A stretch of 64,000 nucleotides of DNA, from positions 21,880,518 through 21,944,517 of the forward strand of contig OX439137.1 of the NCBI GenBank assembly GCA_949318235.1, read 5' to 3'. This document shows, piece by piece, positions 50,708-62,929 of this stretch. The notes beneath the pieces were generated by a model, which saw only the letters and a list, made by a program, of their open reading frames with translations, was not told the DNA's origin and ran no database searches. Origin of the DNA: Ecdyonurus torrentis. Taxonomy: Eukaryota; Arthropoda; Insecta; Ephemeroptera; Heptageniidae. Numbering within the stretch: position 1 is the stretch's first letter; each line of letters begins with the position of its first letter. The position numbers and the translations under genes were made by a program.

Positions 50708-50956
50708 TCATTGTCTCTGTCTATGCTTTTACAAAAAAATAAAATATAATTATACTTTTAAAATATTACAAAATAAATTGTTAATGAAGTTTGTTATCCC
50801 TTTGTGTTACAAAAATTCAATTTTTTTAACATAATCTAAAATATTTTAATAATATTTAGATTCTTGTAAAAAAAAAACTGTAATGTTTTCCACATACAGA
50901 TGAAAAGTAAACTATTTTTATGATATGTATGTGTGTGTGTTTTATAATATATATAT

Positions 50957-51031
50957 TGCCATATTGTGTTATCATACCACACCAATCCATAGTCCCAGTC
51001 AAGACATTGTCTTATCGACAGGTAAGGAATT
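50957..51031 (-). mobile_element. SINE S1, 3' end only
   Basis: Only the last 75 bp of S1 remain (plus strand: CCATATTGTGTTATCATACC through AAGACATTGTCTTATCGACA). A 5'-truncated copy, as expected for incomplete reverse transcription. Confidence 0.7.
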
Positions 51032-51046
51032 TTAACAAACAATTCT

Positions 51047-51250
51047 TGCTTGAAAAGAGCTTTGCTTAAAAATAAATAAGCAAACTCAAAGCTTAATAAT
51101 TCTAACAAAGTGCTAGTAACGCAGACAACTTTGTATTACTATATTATCGATTAAACATGCTTTCTTTTGGATGAAATGAAGCAGCTATAACTCAAGTTAA
51201 TTTTTTCTCACTGTTGAGATTTATAATCTAGCTTACTGAGAAGAGAATAA
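51047..51250 (+). mobile_element. Element H, partial copy
   Basis: Shares AACAAAGTGCTAGTAACGCA, AAACATGCTTTCTTTTGG and AATCTAGCTTACTGA with the other H copies. It follows directly after an S1 3' fragment. Confidence 0.55.
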
Positions 51251-51627
51251 AATAATTCACTTTCCTAATTAAGGAATAATTTGATCATAAAAAAATTTGA
51301 TAAAAAATTTAAAATAATTTCAAACTTCATATTAAAGCAACAACCAACATTTTAAACACCATTTTTTTTTTTAATTAATCCTTAAAATACCTAATAAATT
51401 ATGCTTAGAAATTCGTGGGTTTTAGGATTCTTAATACCTTTAGGCTTTTGGTAACCTTAAGATATGGATCAACCCCAACTAGACAAAGACAAATACAAAC
51501 AATTGATGCCTCATGCGCATTAAAAAACTTCTTGAATGATGAAGTTCATTTTTAGTCATAAGAAATGCAATAAACAACAATAATAACAACGAACAATAAT
51601 TACTAAAGGCTTAGAAAGCATTAAACC

Positions 51628-51892
51628 AAAAACTTGTCTAATATCCTAACATACCTACGAAAATCAACGTTGATTGGATCAGGGTCATTGATTTCTAATT
51701 TATTTTCCATCCACAAAACGGTGGATGCGGACAATGACGTCACAGCTCTCCTAGTCCACTCGCGCGTAAAACAAGCAAGTCACTGTCCGCAGCTGCCTTT
51801 TTATGAATGGAAAATAAATAAGAAATCAATGACTCTGGTCAAATCAACGTTGATATTCATCTAGGTATGTTATGATATTAGATAAGTTTTTT
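51628..51892. mobile_element. Foldback element O
   Basis: AACTTGTCTAATATCCTAAC, ATACCTACG, CAACGTTGATT and TCATTGATTTCTAATTTATT on the left are mirrored on the right, ending in GATATTAGATAAGTT. Arms of about 85 bp, with a spacer holding TGACGTCACAGC. Single copy here. Confidence 0.7.
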
Positions 51893-52305
51893 GTTCAACG
51901 TGTTCTACACCTTTAGTAAACATTGAAATTTAATTTAATACATGATTTTATCAGATTTTTACAATTAGTTTCTCATTGTTATATAATAATTACAAAATTT
52001 AAAATGTATTGCTTTATAAAAAGTAAAGTTCAAAGCTTCAGTAAAAAGAAAACTTCTTTATAGACCACGTTAACATTAATAATCATCAAAGATAAAAAAT
52101 TGATAAACTCTTTTTTACTTTTGACTTAGAGCTTACAAGTTTTCTTCATTCAAACAATTTGGTTAAAAGCTTTAAATCCGCAATTACTAAAAATCATTTT
52201 TCCTTTCTATTACATTTTTCGCTCAAAGAGAGAGAAATAATCTTTTATTTTTTCTGCTTCTTTCTTTTGTGAGAAAACTTTGATTTCTTTATGATTTCCT
52301 TTACC

Positions 52306-52308
<3 letters not shown>

Positions 52309-52354
<46 letters not shown>
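52309..52354. repeat. Poly(T) tract
   Basis: 46 T residues, the longest homopolymer in the window. Confidence 0.96.
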
Positions 52355-52357
<3 letters not shown>

Positions 52358-52934
52358 ACACCAAGAAATCCAATTACGCTCCCCATTCATTTCTTTTTTC
52401 CCGAAAAATTTTTCAATGGATTCTTTTATATAACATACCAATAAATATAAATTTTTTCTGCATGTAGTAGTTTTTTATCCTATTTTTATTTATATATAAA
52501 AAAAAAAACAGAAAATATTTTTATTTTTTTAAATCTATTTTTATTATTTATACATAATTTTTATTTATATTTGGATCCCAGCAAACAAAACACACTTTAC
52601 ATATTTGTAATACACTTTGTTTATTACAATATTTTTAAACAAATTCAAATTTATTACAATTAAAAGGGGCAAAACCAACAAAGAAATGTTGATATTTTAT
52701 CTAACTTTTTGAACGTATTTTTCACGATTTTATTATTGAATACATATTAAATTTGTATTCATTTTATGTGTATAGCCAACCAGTTTTTTTTTTTTTTGTA
52801 ACAGACACAATTAATTAAATTAAGTGTTTTATTCTTTTTTTTTTTTTCAATAATATATCGATCACTATACACGGGTAAAATAAAATTGCGTAATAAATAC
52901 ACTTGCTCAATTTTAATAACTTCTATTCATAACA

Positions 52935-53050
52935 ATAATATTAAATGTTTTTTTATTGGAGGCCAAAAATGGTACAAACTTAGTTACATGGTCCTCTGAC
53001 TTTCTTAAAAACAATTTGCAATAGTCAGAGTATTTCTTCATTACATCTAA
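52935..53050 (-). repeat. LINE/SINE 3' tail family T1, copy 3
   Basis: Minus-strand copy closest to the 47340 copy (AATACTCTGACTATTGCAAA, then AAAGTCAGAGGACCATG). It ends in an AATAAAAAAACATT tail. Confidence 0.6.
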
Positions 53051-54448
53051 ATATATTCATACAACATATTTTAAGCTTATTATACAGCAACTATACTACG
53101 AACATCATTACTAATGATATATAAAAATTCGAATTTTTTTCGACTTTTTTGTTTAAAATCGACTATTTATCGACTATTTGCACCAAAAATCATCGATTAT
53201 ATAGTCAAATATTATGTCAAAATGATAGACTATTTTTGCATTCTCTATTCATTAGTAACATGTTAGTCAAGGTCCATATAATAAAGAGGTTGAGCGCAGC
53301 ACAAAACTCGCGCAGTTGATTTTATTTTGTGATGGATGTACTTAATTCTAAGCCAATACGATGCCGTTCACCAGTTACGTCACTGATAAGGTGAATAAAA
53401 ATACACCCGGTGATATGACGTCTTTGGTGAATTCCTTTAAGCTGCCAAAACTTTTCCCAGAGTAACTAATCTCTTTTATATGGATCTTGCATGTTAGTAT
53501 AAACGTAATTCCTTCAGCGGTAAAGAGTCAATTCTTTAGATTTTAAAAAACTTTGTATACTAGCCTATTTATTATTAAAAATACTCTAAATTGTAACTCG
53601 TTAGTTACTTTTTTCCATGCACAGTGTATATAGTTTTTCATGTTATGTAATCCTAAAAAAGCAAAAATTATGCTATATTATATTGTAATTATTCAATTTA
53701 ATATAAATTACGTCTTTTTTTCAGTGTATAATAAAAAAAGGTATAAAATAGTTTGTGGACCACAGTATCGTTCTATCTGTGGCATGTACAGCACAGTACA
53801 TCAAACAAAAGTATCGAATATATTGACGTTTCATAGCTGAGTAAATGTCACAATAACATTCACTTGACATGAAAAACCAATTAACTCAATATTATTGTGG
53901 GCTTTTAATACGAATTATTTAGTATTGACTTTTTAGTACTATATCAATATAATCATTATAATGTATTGAAGTGAGAAACAGAAATTAACCATTAGGGTTT
54001 AACGTTGACTTGAAAATAAAAAATATGTATACAGTATAACTTCAAAAGTCTAATTTAAAAAGTAAAAAAAAAAAAAAAAAATGAAAAGAAAAGTTCATCT
54101 CTATCCAAAAATATAAAAAATAATAATAAGAGGGCAGGGTTAAAGCCTGATAAACGTCTGGACCAGTCTTTCACTCTTTGCCTATTATGCAAAAAAGACT
54201 AAATTTATTTATTTAAATTAAACTAGCATTATTATATTTTTTTTTTACGTATGAAATGTAATGCTTATTGGTGGATGTGTAAAGCATATTTTGTAAACTT
54301 TTTAACTCCTTTTTTTTTTTTTTTTTTTTTTGTAATTAAGCCCGTGTGTAAGATTCTAAAGCACCTGTCTATAAGTCTAGGTTTTAAAAGGAATTTGGTT
54401 CTAGCACAGTTAAAGTCAATTGTTCAAAAAAGTAAAAAAACACTTCAG

Positions 54449-54451
<3 letters not shown>
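53051..54451. other. AT-rich, no gene seen
   Basis: No repeat copies recognised except a TTTTTCAGTGTA word at 53717. Frames of 66 and 140 codons run across simple sequence and look non-coding. Confidence 0.45.

Positions 54452-54488
<37 letters not shown>
54452..54488. repeat. (GA)n microsatellite
   Basis: 37 bp of GA. Confidence 0.95.
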
Positions 54489-54492
<4 letters not shown>

Positions 54493-55369
54493 TAAAATAG
54501 TGAGTTTCACAAGTGTGTACAATATATTTCATTCTCACAAACATTTTAACTCGAGTAGTTATTTATTTAACTTTGATGTCACTAAAATGTCTGTGTATTT
54601 CAATTTTACATCTAGCTTGTCTTTTTATATCAACTTGAAATTAATGGAAATTTTCCCAGTAAGCAAACTTTAATTAAAAAAAAATAATAATAAATTCTAA
54701 AATATCTCAATAAGCTTTTACTAAAATATTTTATAAAATATAGAATTGCAGTAGAATATTAGCAATTTAATTTTAATATGAAAATATTTATAAAGTAAGA
54801 AATATGTTCAGCATTTTGATATGATTCGAAATTGTGCCTTTGATTTTATTTAAATATTTCAACAATTTAGTTTAGGTCAATAGTATAAAAGTAAAAAACA
54901 TGAAATTTTAGAGAAGCGATGCCTTTGTGTTTTAGGCAGACTTTCAATAAGTTATTTTCAAGGTCCACGTAAAGTACCTAAATTTCTGGCATTCTGATTG
55001 GCTTTCATAACAATCTATCAATTATGATTGGTTCAGGTAAATATGCATCCCTGCTAATCTGTTTAACTCTTTATGTATTTCAGGTCTGTCTAAAACATAC
55101 GGTTGTCACTTCTCTATTAAGGTTCACTATGAAATTTGAATGTTTTCAAATGTTTATCAAGTGATTTTTTTTAAGGCGTATAATTTTAGATCTTACATGC
55201 GTTGCTATGGACTGCATTCTTATGGCTTATTTACGTTGTGAATTTTCATGTGTGTGAGTGTGTGTGTGTCGTATAACAGTTTTTTTTACTTCAACTGCGT
55301 ATGATTTTTAAAACTTCATGCTTTTATAAAACACAGTCTTGGGTTCCATACCAAAAATTTCCATAACGA

Positions 55370-55690
55370 TACACGATACTATAAATCTAGTCTCAAACTA
55401 TAACGATATCGGTTCATATCTGTACTATACCTACAACAATTACCCGCTTTACATTTTTATTATTTACTATTATTAACATTTCTTCGTATTTTCCGTGCAT
55501 TTTTCTTACTTTTGTATGTATTTTTCATAGTTTTAGAGCAAAAAGTATCGTTATCGATACAACGATAATATCGTCAATTTTTGTTAATCTATAACGCATC
55601 AATAACCAAATATCGTTATCATTTTCGTATCGTTAAGGTATCGTTATAGTATCGTTATCGTATCGTTATCGTAAATACAATAATCGAATC
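55370..55690. repeat. Repeat K, TATCGTTATCG-rich
   Basis: Many overlapping ATCGTTATCG and ACGATA units on both strands (for example near 55550 and 55635). It also holds GTTAATCTATAACGCATC, shared in reverse with 59480-59880. Confidence 0.6.
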
Positions 55691-55988
55691 CAAGACTGAT
55701 AGAACGTAATTTTATGTTGACATGAAAATATTTTATACTGTGAACTTTACTAACCCAACGAGTTTTTGGCTGACTCATCTACTGTTCATTGGTACTGTTC
55801 TTAATCCGACCAAAGATTTACAGCAAATTGCATTATAATAATATAAATATGTAGTGTTCTTAATTTATTGAAGCACGCGGAACAACAGCAAAGCTTACAA
55901 AATGTTTCTGAAAATTAGACCTTTTTGTTAACACAAATATGAGCTATCTTATATTATTATATAGCATTAATATAAATCTCAATATACA

Positions 55989-55989
<1 letters not shown>

Positions 55990-56052
<63 letters not shown>
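55990..56052. repeat. (AT)n microsatellite
   Basis: 63 bp of AT. Confidence 0.97.
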
Positions 56053-56054
<2 letters not shown>

Positions 56055-56287
56055 CAACTCTAACAACATTTCAAAACTTTGCATTGTCATTTTTAATGTT
56101 ATTCTTATGAGCAAAACTCACGGATAGAGCTTAACAGTAGTAGTAGCTGTAATAAAAAAAAAAAAAAAAAAAAAAAAACTAGTTTGAATGTATATATAAG
56201 ATTGTACAGTAAAGAATCTATTTTCCTTTGAAATTTAATATTAATATTTTAAAAATAAGAAGCATAAACTTAATGTTGTTTGAAGAC

Positions 56288-56600
56288 TTAAAGCCATAGA
56301 CCATGAAACAACATGTGATTTTCAATTATGAAACACAAAATGGGACCCCTAAAACTGTTGATAATTTTTACCTGTTGACTCATAAGAGAGCGTCAAAATA
56401 CTATAAAGTATGCTATTTGCGTAATAATTCTGGTTTCTGACAGGCCAAAATTAGTGTGTAAAAATGTTGTGCGGATTGCATCTAAATTTTCTGATCACTA
56501 CTACAGTTAGTTTTTGAAGTGAACTAATGTTATGTATGTATGTTCCATCAAGTGTTCTGTGTTATAAATGCTTATGTTTTTTTAATGATCTATGCTTTTA
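56288..56600 (-). mobile_element. MITE A, minus-strand copy of a head-to-head pair
   Basis: Runs from TTAAAGCCATAGACC to GATCTATGCTTTTAAAG. Its last bases are the first bases of the next copy. More diverged than that copy, so it is probably older. Confidence 0.75.
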
Positions 56601-56940
56601 AAGGAATAGAACAGAGAAAAACATAAGCATTTATATCACAAAACATTTGTTGGGATTTACATAAATAACATTAGTTTGTCTCAAAACCCAACAGTAGCCC
56701 CGTAGCAGTGATCAGAAAATTCGATTTATGCAACCCGCACAACATTTTCATAGTAATTTTTGCATGCTTCTGACGTCATAAACATGAATTTTTACGCAAA
56801 TTGCATACTTTACAGTATTACCACACACTTTTGTGGGGCTACCTTAACATTCTGGTAAAAATTATTATCAGTTTTGAAGATCCCATTTCGTGTTTATTCA
56901 TTAAAAAGCACATATTGTTTTATGTGGTCTATGACTTTAA
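56598..56940 (+). mobile_element. MITE A, plus-strand copy of a head-to-head pair
   Basis: Full copy from TTAAAGGAATAGAACAG to GGTCTATGACTTTAA. It shares the TTTAAA junction at 56597-56602 with the inverted neighbour. Confidence 0.78.
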
Positions 56941-57253
56941 GTTTTTACATCTAAATTCACAAAATCAATTAAATTTCATTACGTCGCAATAAAACTCAAG
57001 GTTTTCTCTTACATATAGAATTGCACATTATCAAAGTAGAAATGCATGTTAAGTTTTTCTTCTTAAAGTAATATATATGAAGCACTCTAACTACTATAAT
57101 ATCCATTTACTTCTACAAGTCAATAAGCAAGTAACTTTTCTCTACCATAAAACATCACAAAGGAAGTATAAACATTTTTCTTACACAGTATTATAGAAAT
57201 TTTTTATTTAACCCACTTTCAGTTACAATTAAAGTGTATATACTAATGACGTC

Positions 57254-57284
<31 letters not shown>

Positions 57285-57301
57285 GAATGTTTGGATAAAT
57301 G

Positions 57302-57622
57302 GCAGAAGAAAACATTAGCATTTATATCACAAAACACTTGATGGAACTTACATAAATAATTTTAGTTTGTCTCGAAACCCAACTGTAGCTCTGTAGCAGG
57401 GATCACAAAATTTTGATTTATGCAACCCGCACATTTTTTTTTTTTTTTTTTTTTACTAATTTTTGCATGTTTCTGACGTCAGAAACATGAATAGTCACGC
57501 AAAATGCATACGTTACAGTGTTTTCACGCTCTCTCGTGGGGCTATACATTAACATTCTGATAAAAATTGTCATCAGTTTTGAAGATCCCATTTCGTGTTT
57601 ATTCATTGGTCTATAGCTTTAA
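57302..57622 (+). mobile_element. MITE A copy
   Basis: The left terminus is worn (GCAGAAGAAAACATTAGC). The middle has a T-tract expansion at 57427-57454. It ends in GGTCTATAGCTTTAAAG after a small deletion of the usual AAAAAGCACATGTTG part. Confidence 0.72.
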
Positions 57623-57659
57623 AGGGATAGTGGCCTTAAAAAATCAAATCAAAAACGTA

Positions 57660-57880
57660 AAAATCATGAGATGGGACCATCGTGTATACATATATTATGA
57701 CTCTCAACCCTTCTGTAGTCATACAAACTGGAGATAAAAAAAACTATATTAGGCAATTTTAGGAATTCATGACGTCATGAATTCCAGCCCTACAATAGAA
57801 ATTGTAGAGCAATTTGCCAATCTTACGAGTTTTCTCCATAGTTTGTGAGAGGGTTAAGGGACATAATATGTTTATGAATA
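57660..57880. mobile_element. Foldback repeat M, full copy
   Basis: Imperfect palindrome centred on GGAATTCATGACGTCATGAA (57762-57785 is a perfect 24 bp palindrome). Mirror blocks are CTCAACCCTTCTGTAG / GAGAGGGTTAAGGGAC and ACAAACTGGAGATAAA / TTTTCTCCATAGTTTGTG. Confidence 0.6.
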
Positions 57881-57974
57881 ATTGTCCATGCAATATTATA
57901 ATTAAAAGGAACATTGTGTGGTTATTATATCTTTAATGGATACGATTAGAACAGGTATATATCTCAAACGGTAG

Positions 57975-58115
57975 GAGAAGTGTTTAGGCTTGACAGGTGT
58001 ATTCATGTCTCCGGCCAGTCCTGGTAGTGATGGTAGTGTCCCATGCCACGTTAGAGGTGTCTCGGGACGGTTCACCAATCGACCTCATCTCACTCATTTC
58101 TATTAAGTCAAACGT
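57975..58115 (+). repeat. Repeat G, copy 2
   Basis: AGTGTTTAGGCTTGACAGGT, ATTCATGTCTCCGGCCAG and CATTTCTATTAAGTCAAA. More GC-rich than its surroundings. Type unknown. Confidence 0.5.
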
Positions 58116-58328
58116 TGTTCAGTTTATCCTTTTGTACACGGAAAAAAACATCTAAAGAGCTGCTATTTATACTTTTTTTTATAATAAATTCATTAGATAC
58201 ATACCAAGTTTTTTACAATCTAAAGAGTTAACTATTTACCGCTAAAGAAATTACGTTTATACTAACGAGTTACTCTTACAAATTTTTTCAAAAAAGTTAT
58301 TGGTTTGTACTGAAGAGTATGAAAGTGA

Positions 58329-58790
58329 AACACAATATCGACTTTTTTTATAAGTCATGAAATTAATCATAACCATAATACTAGAAATACAAATAAAATT
58401 AAAAGTATATATAAAAGAACTAAAATGTATAATAAGGGTCATTTCTGTAGTTGCCTGAATATCTATAATAAATTACCTTTAGATATGAGAAAGCAAAATG
58501 ATCTAATAGCTTTTAAAAAACAACTGAAAATTTTCCTATTAAATAAGCAGTATTATTCAATTGATGAATATATAATGATGAAATAATTTAAATACAAATT
58601 TTAATTTTGTACATAAGTGTCGTTTCTTTTTTTCTTTTTTTTTTCTTTTTTTTTTTTATTTGTGTGTTGTAAATAGTTTGACAATCATTTCTATATTGTC
58701 ATTTATGGCAATAACCTAGACTAATGCATTGGATTGTATTATGTATGTTGGATAAAAGAAATGAATAAAAGAATTTTGAATTTTTTAAAA
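58329..58790 (+). mobile_element. LINE 3' fragment with short ORF2 remnant
   Basis: An open frame at 58329-58586 ends in a typical LINE C-terminus: HNHNTRN, then CLNIYNKLPLDMRKQN, then LIAFKKQLKIFLLNKQ and a stop. The NTRN...YN.LP...R....FKK.LK..L pattern is the usual end of CR1/L2-like ORF2. The 3' UTR runs about 200 bp, with TTTCTTTT tracts, to GAATAAAAGAATTTTGAA near 58778. Everything upstream is missing. A stop precedes 58329. Confidence 0.68.
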
Positions 58791-59429
58791 TTTGAAGTTA
58801 CTTGTATGTATCTGCATAATTTCTAAAATTTATGTTTTCCGTGTATGGTTTAGAACTCAATTTCATATTTTGACACCTTTTTTTTCAGTGTATTCGTGTT
58901 GTAACTTAATCATAACGCAAAAAGTAATTTTTTTTTTAATTGAATCTTAAGAGAGTAAATTTTGTACCTCAATCCTGTTCATATTTTCAATTAAATTTTA
59001 AGCCTAAAATCAATTCAAACTTTCTATCTACATAGGTACCGTTATACTGGTTAGGTTCATTTTCTTATTTATATATAAGTATAAATCAACCATCAAAACA
59101 TTATTTATATAAGATAACGTAATCAAAACTTTATGTTGTCCACTCTAAAAAAATTTAATTGAAAATTTTCCTCAAAACTTATTTTTGTGATTTAAATTTT
59201 AACTTGTAACTTTTTCAGAGTTTATAATAAAAGTTTGTGTTTGACAAAAAACAAAATTTTAATTATCTTTTATTTCTTGCTCCAATAATAGATTTCTTTT
59301 GTAATTATTATTTAACTTTAAGTCTTTTAAATATCATGATCACAATGCTTTTCAAAGAGAATTTTTATCGTCTACAATATAATACTTGTTCAATGCAGTT
59401 TAAATTATATAAATTTTTTTAGTCGCAGG

Positions 59430-59920
59430 TTCGATTGTCGTATTTACGATAACGATACTACAACGAAATTTGATTATCGATGCGTTATAGTAGATTAATA
59501 GATATGTATAAAAATTATCGTTAAAGCCATAGACCACATAAAACAACATGTGCTTTTTAATGAATAAACACGAAATGGGATCTTCAAAACTGATGATAAT
59601 ATCTACCAGAATGTTAATGTAGCCCCACGATAGAGCGTGAAAAAACTATAAAGTATGCAATTTGCGTGAAAATTCATGTTTATGACGTCAGAAACATGCA
59701 AAAATTAGTATGAAAATGTTGTGCGGGTTGCATAAATCGAATTTTCTGATCACTGCTACTGTTGGGTTTTGAGACAAACTAATGTTATTTATGTAAATCC
59801 CATCAAGTGTTTTGAGATATAAATGCCTACATTTTTCTCTGGTCTATTCCTTTATAGATTAACAAAAAATTAACGATATTATCGTCGCATTGATAACGAT
59901 ACTTTTTGCTCAGAAAATAA
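59430..59920. repeat. Repeat K, copy split by MITE A
   Basis: Outer parts ACGATAACGATACTACAACG and ACGATATTATCGTCGCATTG match repeat K in reverse. MITE A (59521-59856) sits between them. Confidence 0.6.
59521..59856 (-). mobile_element. MITE A copy inside repeat K
   Basis: Complete reverse copy from TTAAAGCCATAGACC to GGTCTATTCCTTTATA. It splits the TATCGTTATCG-rich repeat K (59430-59920). Confidence 0.78.
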
Positions 59921-60929
59921 GAAAATCTATGCACAGAAAATTATAACAGAAAATTGTAACTATGAATACTAGTAATTTTTTTTTTCAATATAATTAAAAG
60001 CAATAATAAGTATGGTCCACGAATAAGAAGCAGTGTATTATAATATTTTGTAATAAACAAAATTTTGTGAGAGTTTAAACTTATTTTACCTTGTAAATGT
60101 TTAATAAACTCTGGGATTTACAAGAGAAATATTTTTGACTATTAATAACCAGGTTTTATGAGAAAGAGAGCGAGAGAGAGAGAGAATATTGTATATAGTA
60201 TTATACTGAACATAATATTATATTATATTTTTTACAACCTTACCGTATAATGAAAATAATATTTTATAAGAAACATGCCTTAAAGCTTCTTCTTCTTTTT
60301 CTTCTTTTGTACAAAAACCTGTATAGCTATAGCGAGATAATATTATAAACATACGCTAATGTAATCTGGCATACAACTACACTGAAAAAAAAAAAGGAAT
60401 CTTAATTAAATTCTTGCTATGTATTATTTTCTTTCTTTCTGTTCTTTTTCTTATATATATTATTTCTCATTTTCTAATAGAAAACAACATTTTTTTATTT
60501 AAATATATCAAGATCTTTTTTATTTTCCATTTATTAGAGCAAAATATAAGATAGACATAACATAGAAAATTACAAACAACTTTTAATGATTGAGGATTTT
60601 TTTACTGAATTTATAACGACTACGAGAAAATTTTAGTGTACAGTTTCAGACAAATGCAAGGTATTAATTTAAACTTGCTGCTTTTTTTGCACGCCTCAAA
60701 ACCCAAGAATATGATGTAACAATATCGTTTCCACATAAAACTTGAAGCACGCAAATTAGCAAAATGTTTAAATAGTTACCATTTATTTGTTTAAAACTGT
60801 ACACTATAATAAGTAATTACAAATCAATATGTAGCTAGATTAAAGAATAATCAATGCAACCAATTCATTGCAAATACAAAAATGAAAATATTATACACGT
60901 AAAGAATAGATTACATAATTTATGCTACA
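59921..60929. other. AT-rich, no gene seen
   Basis: A short GA run (60163-60185) and a reverse TTTTTCAGTGTA word at 60378. Nothing else recognised. Confidence 0.45.
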
Positions 60930-61090
60930 TTTATGTCATTCTAGCATAATTAATGCTAAATTGTAACAACATAATTAATTATGTTGTACAATATAATATT
61001 TATTCTATGTAAGATAATTATTATGCAGTATAGCATAAATTATGCTGCATTGAACAAATTATGCTAGAAATGAGCTAGCATAATTATTAC
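60930..61090. repeat. AGCATAA-rich repeat J
   Basis: Several AGCATAAT and ATTATGCT units in both directions, for example CTAGCATAATTAATGCTAAA and AGTATAGCATAAATTATGCT. Weaker clusters of the same word occur at 980-1020, 5800-5885, 6690-6760, 11600-11720 and 35265-35330. Confidence 0.5.
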
Positions 61091-61112
61091 GTATTTATTT
61101 TGGACCGTTTAC

Positions 61113-61756
61113 TTAAAAAAATAGGCTATAAGAAAGCATTTTTATAACAAAACACTTAATGGGACTTACGTAAATAACATTAGTTTGTCTCAAACCTCAA
61201 CTGTACAAAGTATTTGCATTTTGCAAATCGGGCAATGCCATGTTGAATCACTCAATAACACGGGCCGCATAGGAAAATGACTCATTCTGCTAATTTAAAA
61301 ATACTGAGCTATATCTTTGAGAGCATTCATGCTGTTAATAAGTTGAATTAGTATCAGTATTAGTAATTAGTATTAGTATGTGTTAAAAATAATAATAATA
61401 GAAATTTAACCAATTCCCCCCCCCCCCCTCCCCAAAGTTAATTGTATGCAGAGCAATGTTGTTGGTTAATTCAGTATGGCGTCGAAGCGCATTCAGTGTG
61501 ACGTCATGCAGAAACACTTTATAGCGCCGTAGCAGTGATAAGATAATTTTCGATTTATGATACTAATTTTTGCCTGTTTCTGGCATCAAAAACCGGAATT
61601 ATCACGTAAATATCATATCTTACAGTATTTTTACGCTCTCATGTGGGACTACATTTTTTACATATTGGTAAAAATTGTCATTAGTTTTGGATATCCTATT
61701 TTGTGTTCAAGCATTAAAAAGCACAAACATGTTGTTGTATGTGGTCTATGGCTTTC
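61113..61756 (+). mobile_element. MITE A copy interrupted by MITE B
   Basis: The left part (61113-61205) stops at CAACTGTA and the right part resumes at GCGCCGTAGCAGTGAT (61525). The join restores the MITE A consensus. It ends in TGTGGTCTATGGCTTT. Confidence 0.75.
61206..61524 (+). mobile_element. MITE B nested in MITE A
   Basis: About 317 bp. Its ends are imperfect inverted repeats (CAAAGTATTTGCA against GCAGAAACACTTTA). It is flanked by TA on both sides (61204-61205 and 61523-61524), the duplication typical of Tc1/mariner elements. Internal landmarks ACTCAATAACACGGG and TTTGAGAGCATT are shared with 31640, 44576 and 47508. Confidence 0.75.
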
Positions 61757-62239
61757 ACGAAACGATTTCAAATTTTTATCTTCAATATTTATCCTAATGC
61801 AAATCTTCATTATGTCATTATGTATTAACTAATACATGAACACTAAATAATTTCTTTCAGTGTCATTTTACTAAATTACTTAAAAGATAAAAAGAAGACA
61901 TGTTAATATAGCTTGAAGATTATTTCAAATTCCTTAAAAATTCAATAAAAATAAATTAAATATTTTTTATAAATATTTCTTTTTAAAATATTTAATTAAA
62001 ATATTAAAATAACTTTCTTCTTTTATACGTATTTTTTCAGTGTAATATGTCTTATTTTAATTTAAATTTGTAAGACAAAAAAGAAATCATGTAAAACATT
62101 TCTTAGTAATATGTTTTATTTTCTTTGTAAATTGATCGTTTTTTTTTTCTTCTTCTTCTTATTTAAATAAGGAAATAAAAATAGAACGAGATAAAATTGT
62201 AACTCAGAACTTGACATATTTTCATACAGATTTGTTCAT

Positions 62240-62360
62240 ATTAGTGTTGTTCGTAAACCCTGTTTTCTTGCACCAAAAAATGCACATAGTATTTGTATAA
62301 CTATAGTTGGTCGTCATTTTAGTAGCAGAAAGCATGCAGGGGTTACGAACAGCATTTATG
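62240..62360 (-). mobile_element. Short TIR element D, copy in reverse
   Basis: GTTGTTCGTAAACCCTGTTT at the left and GGGGTTACGAACAGCA at the right are inverted ends. The centre reads GGTCGTCATTTTAGTAGC. Confidence 0.62.
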
Positions 62361-62600
62361 TTTTATAGAATCCTTACTTACGTTAGACGAGTTGAAAATC
62401 TACAAATTTTAATTTTAAATTGTCTAATTTTATTCACATACTTTAATTGTGACGTAACGTGATTTATTTGTTTGTTTTTTTAAATTGGGGAAATATTGAA
62501 CCAATAAATGTTTTAGTAACAAATACCTTTAAAACTAAAAAAATATTAATAAAGAAGGGCTTTTTATTGTGTTTTCCTTTCCTTTTCTTTCCCCGCCCCC

Positions 62601-62634
<34 letters not shown>

Positions 62635-62929
62635 CAAAAGTCCAGTCCTTACTTATAAAAAATTACAATTCATTTTAAAATTGGATGACCTAATGATGAT
62701 CATATTATTATTTTGACCCTTTTGATTTATTTGAAACACTATCTTTTTTATATGGCTACTAAAAATAATTCAACATCATTTTTTCATCACACAAATGTGG
62801 GTAATTTAATATTATAGCGGCAGATTCAATTTATTATTTGTATTTATTTATTTAACTAAAACAAATAGTTAAAATACTAAAAAAAAAAAATAAAAAAAAA
62901 AATCATATTCAATACAATTCAATATTGTT

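Noticed and set aside
54251..54673. 140-codon frame over a poly(T) and a GA tract
   Set aside because: Phe and Arg-Glu runs from simple sequence; the rest has no domain or splice support.
55084..55163. Terminal exon after TTTATGTATTTCAG
   Set aside because: Only 26 codons and no clear coding bias; chance in AT-rich DNA is likely.
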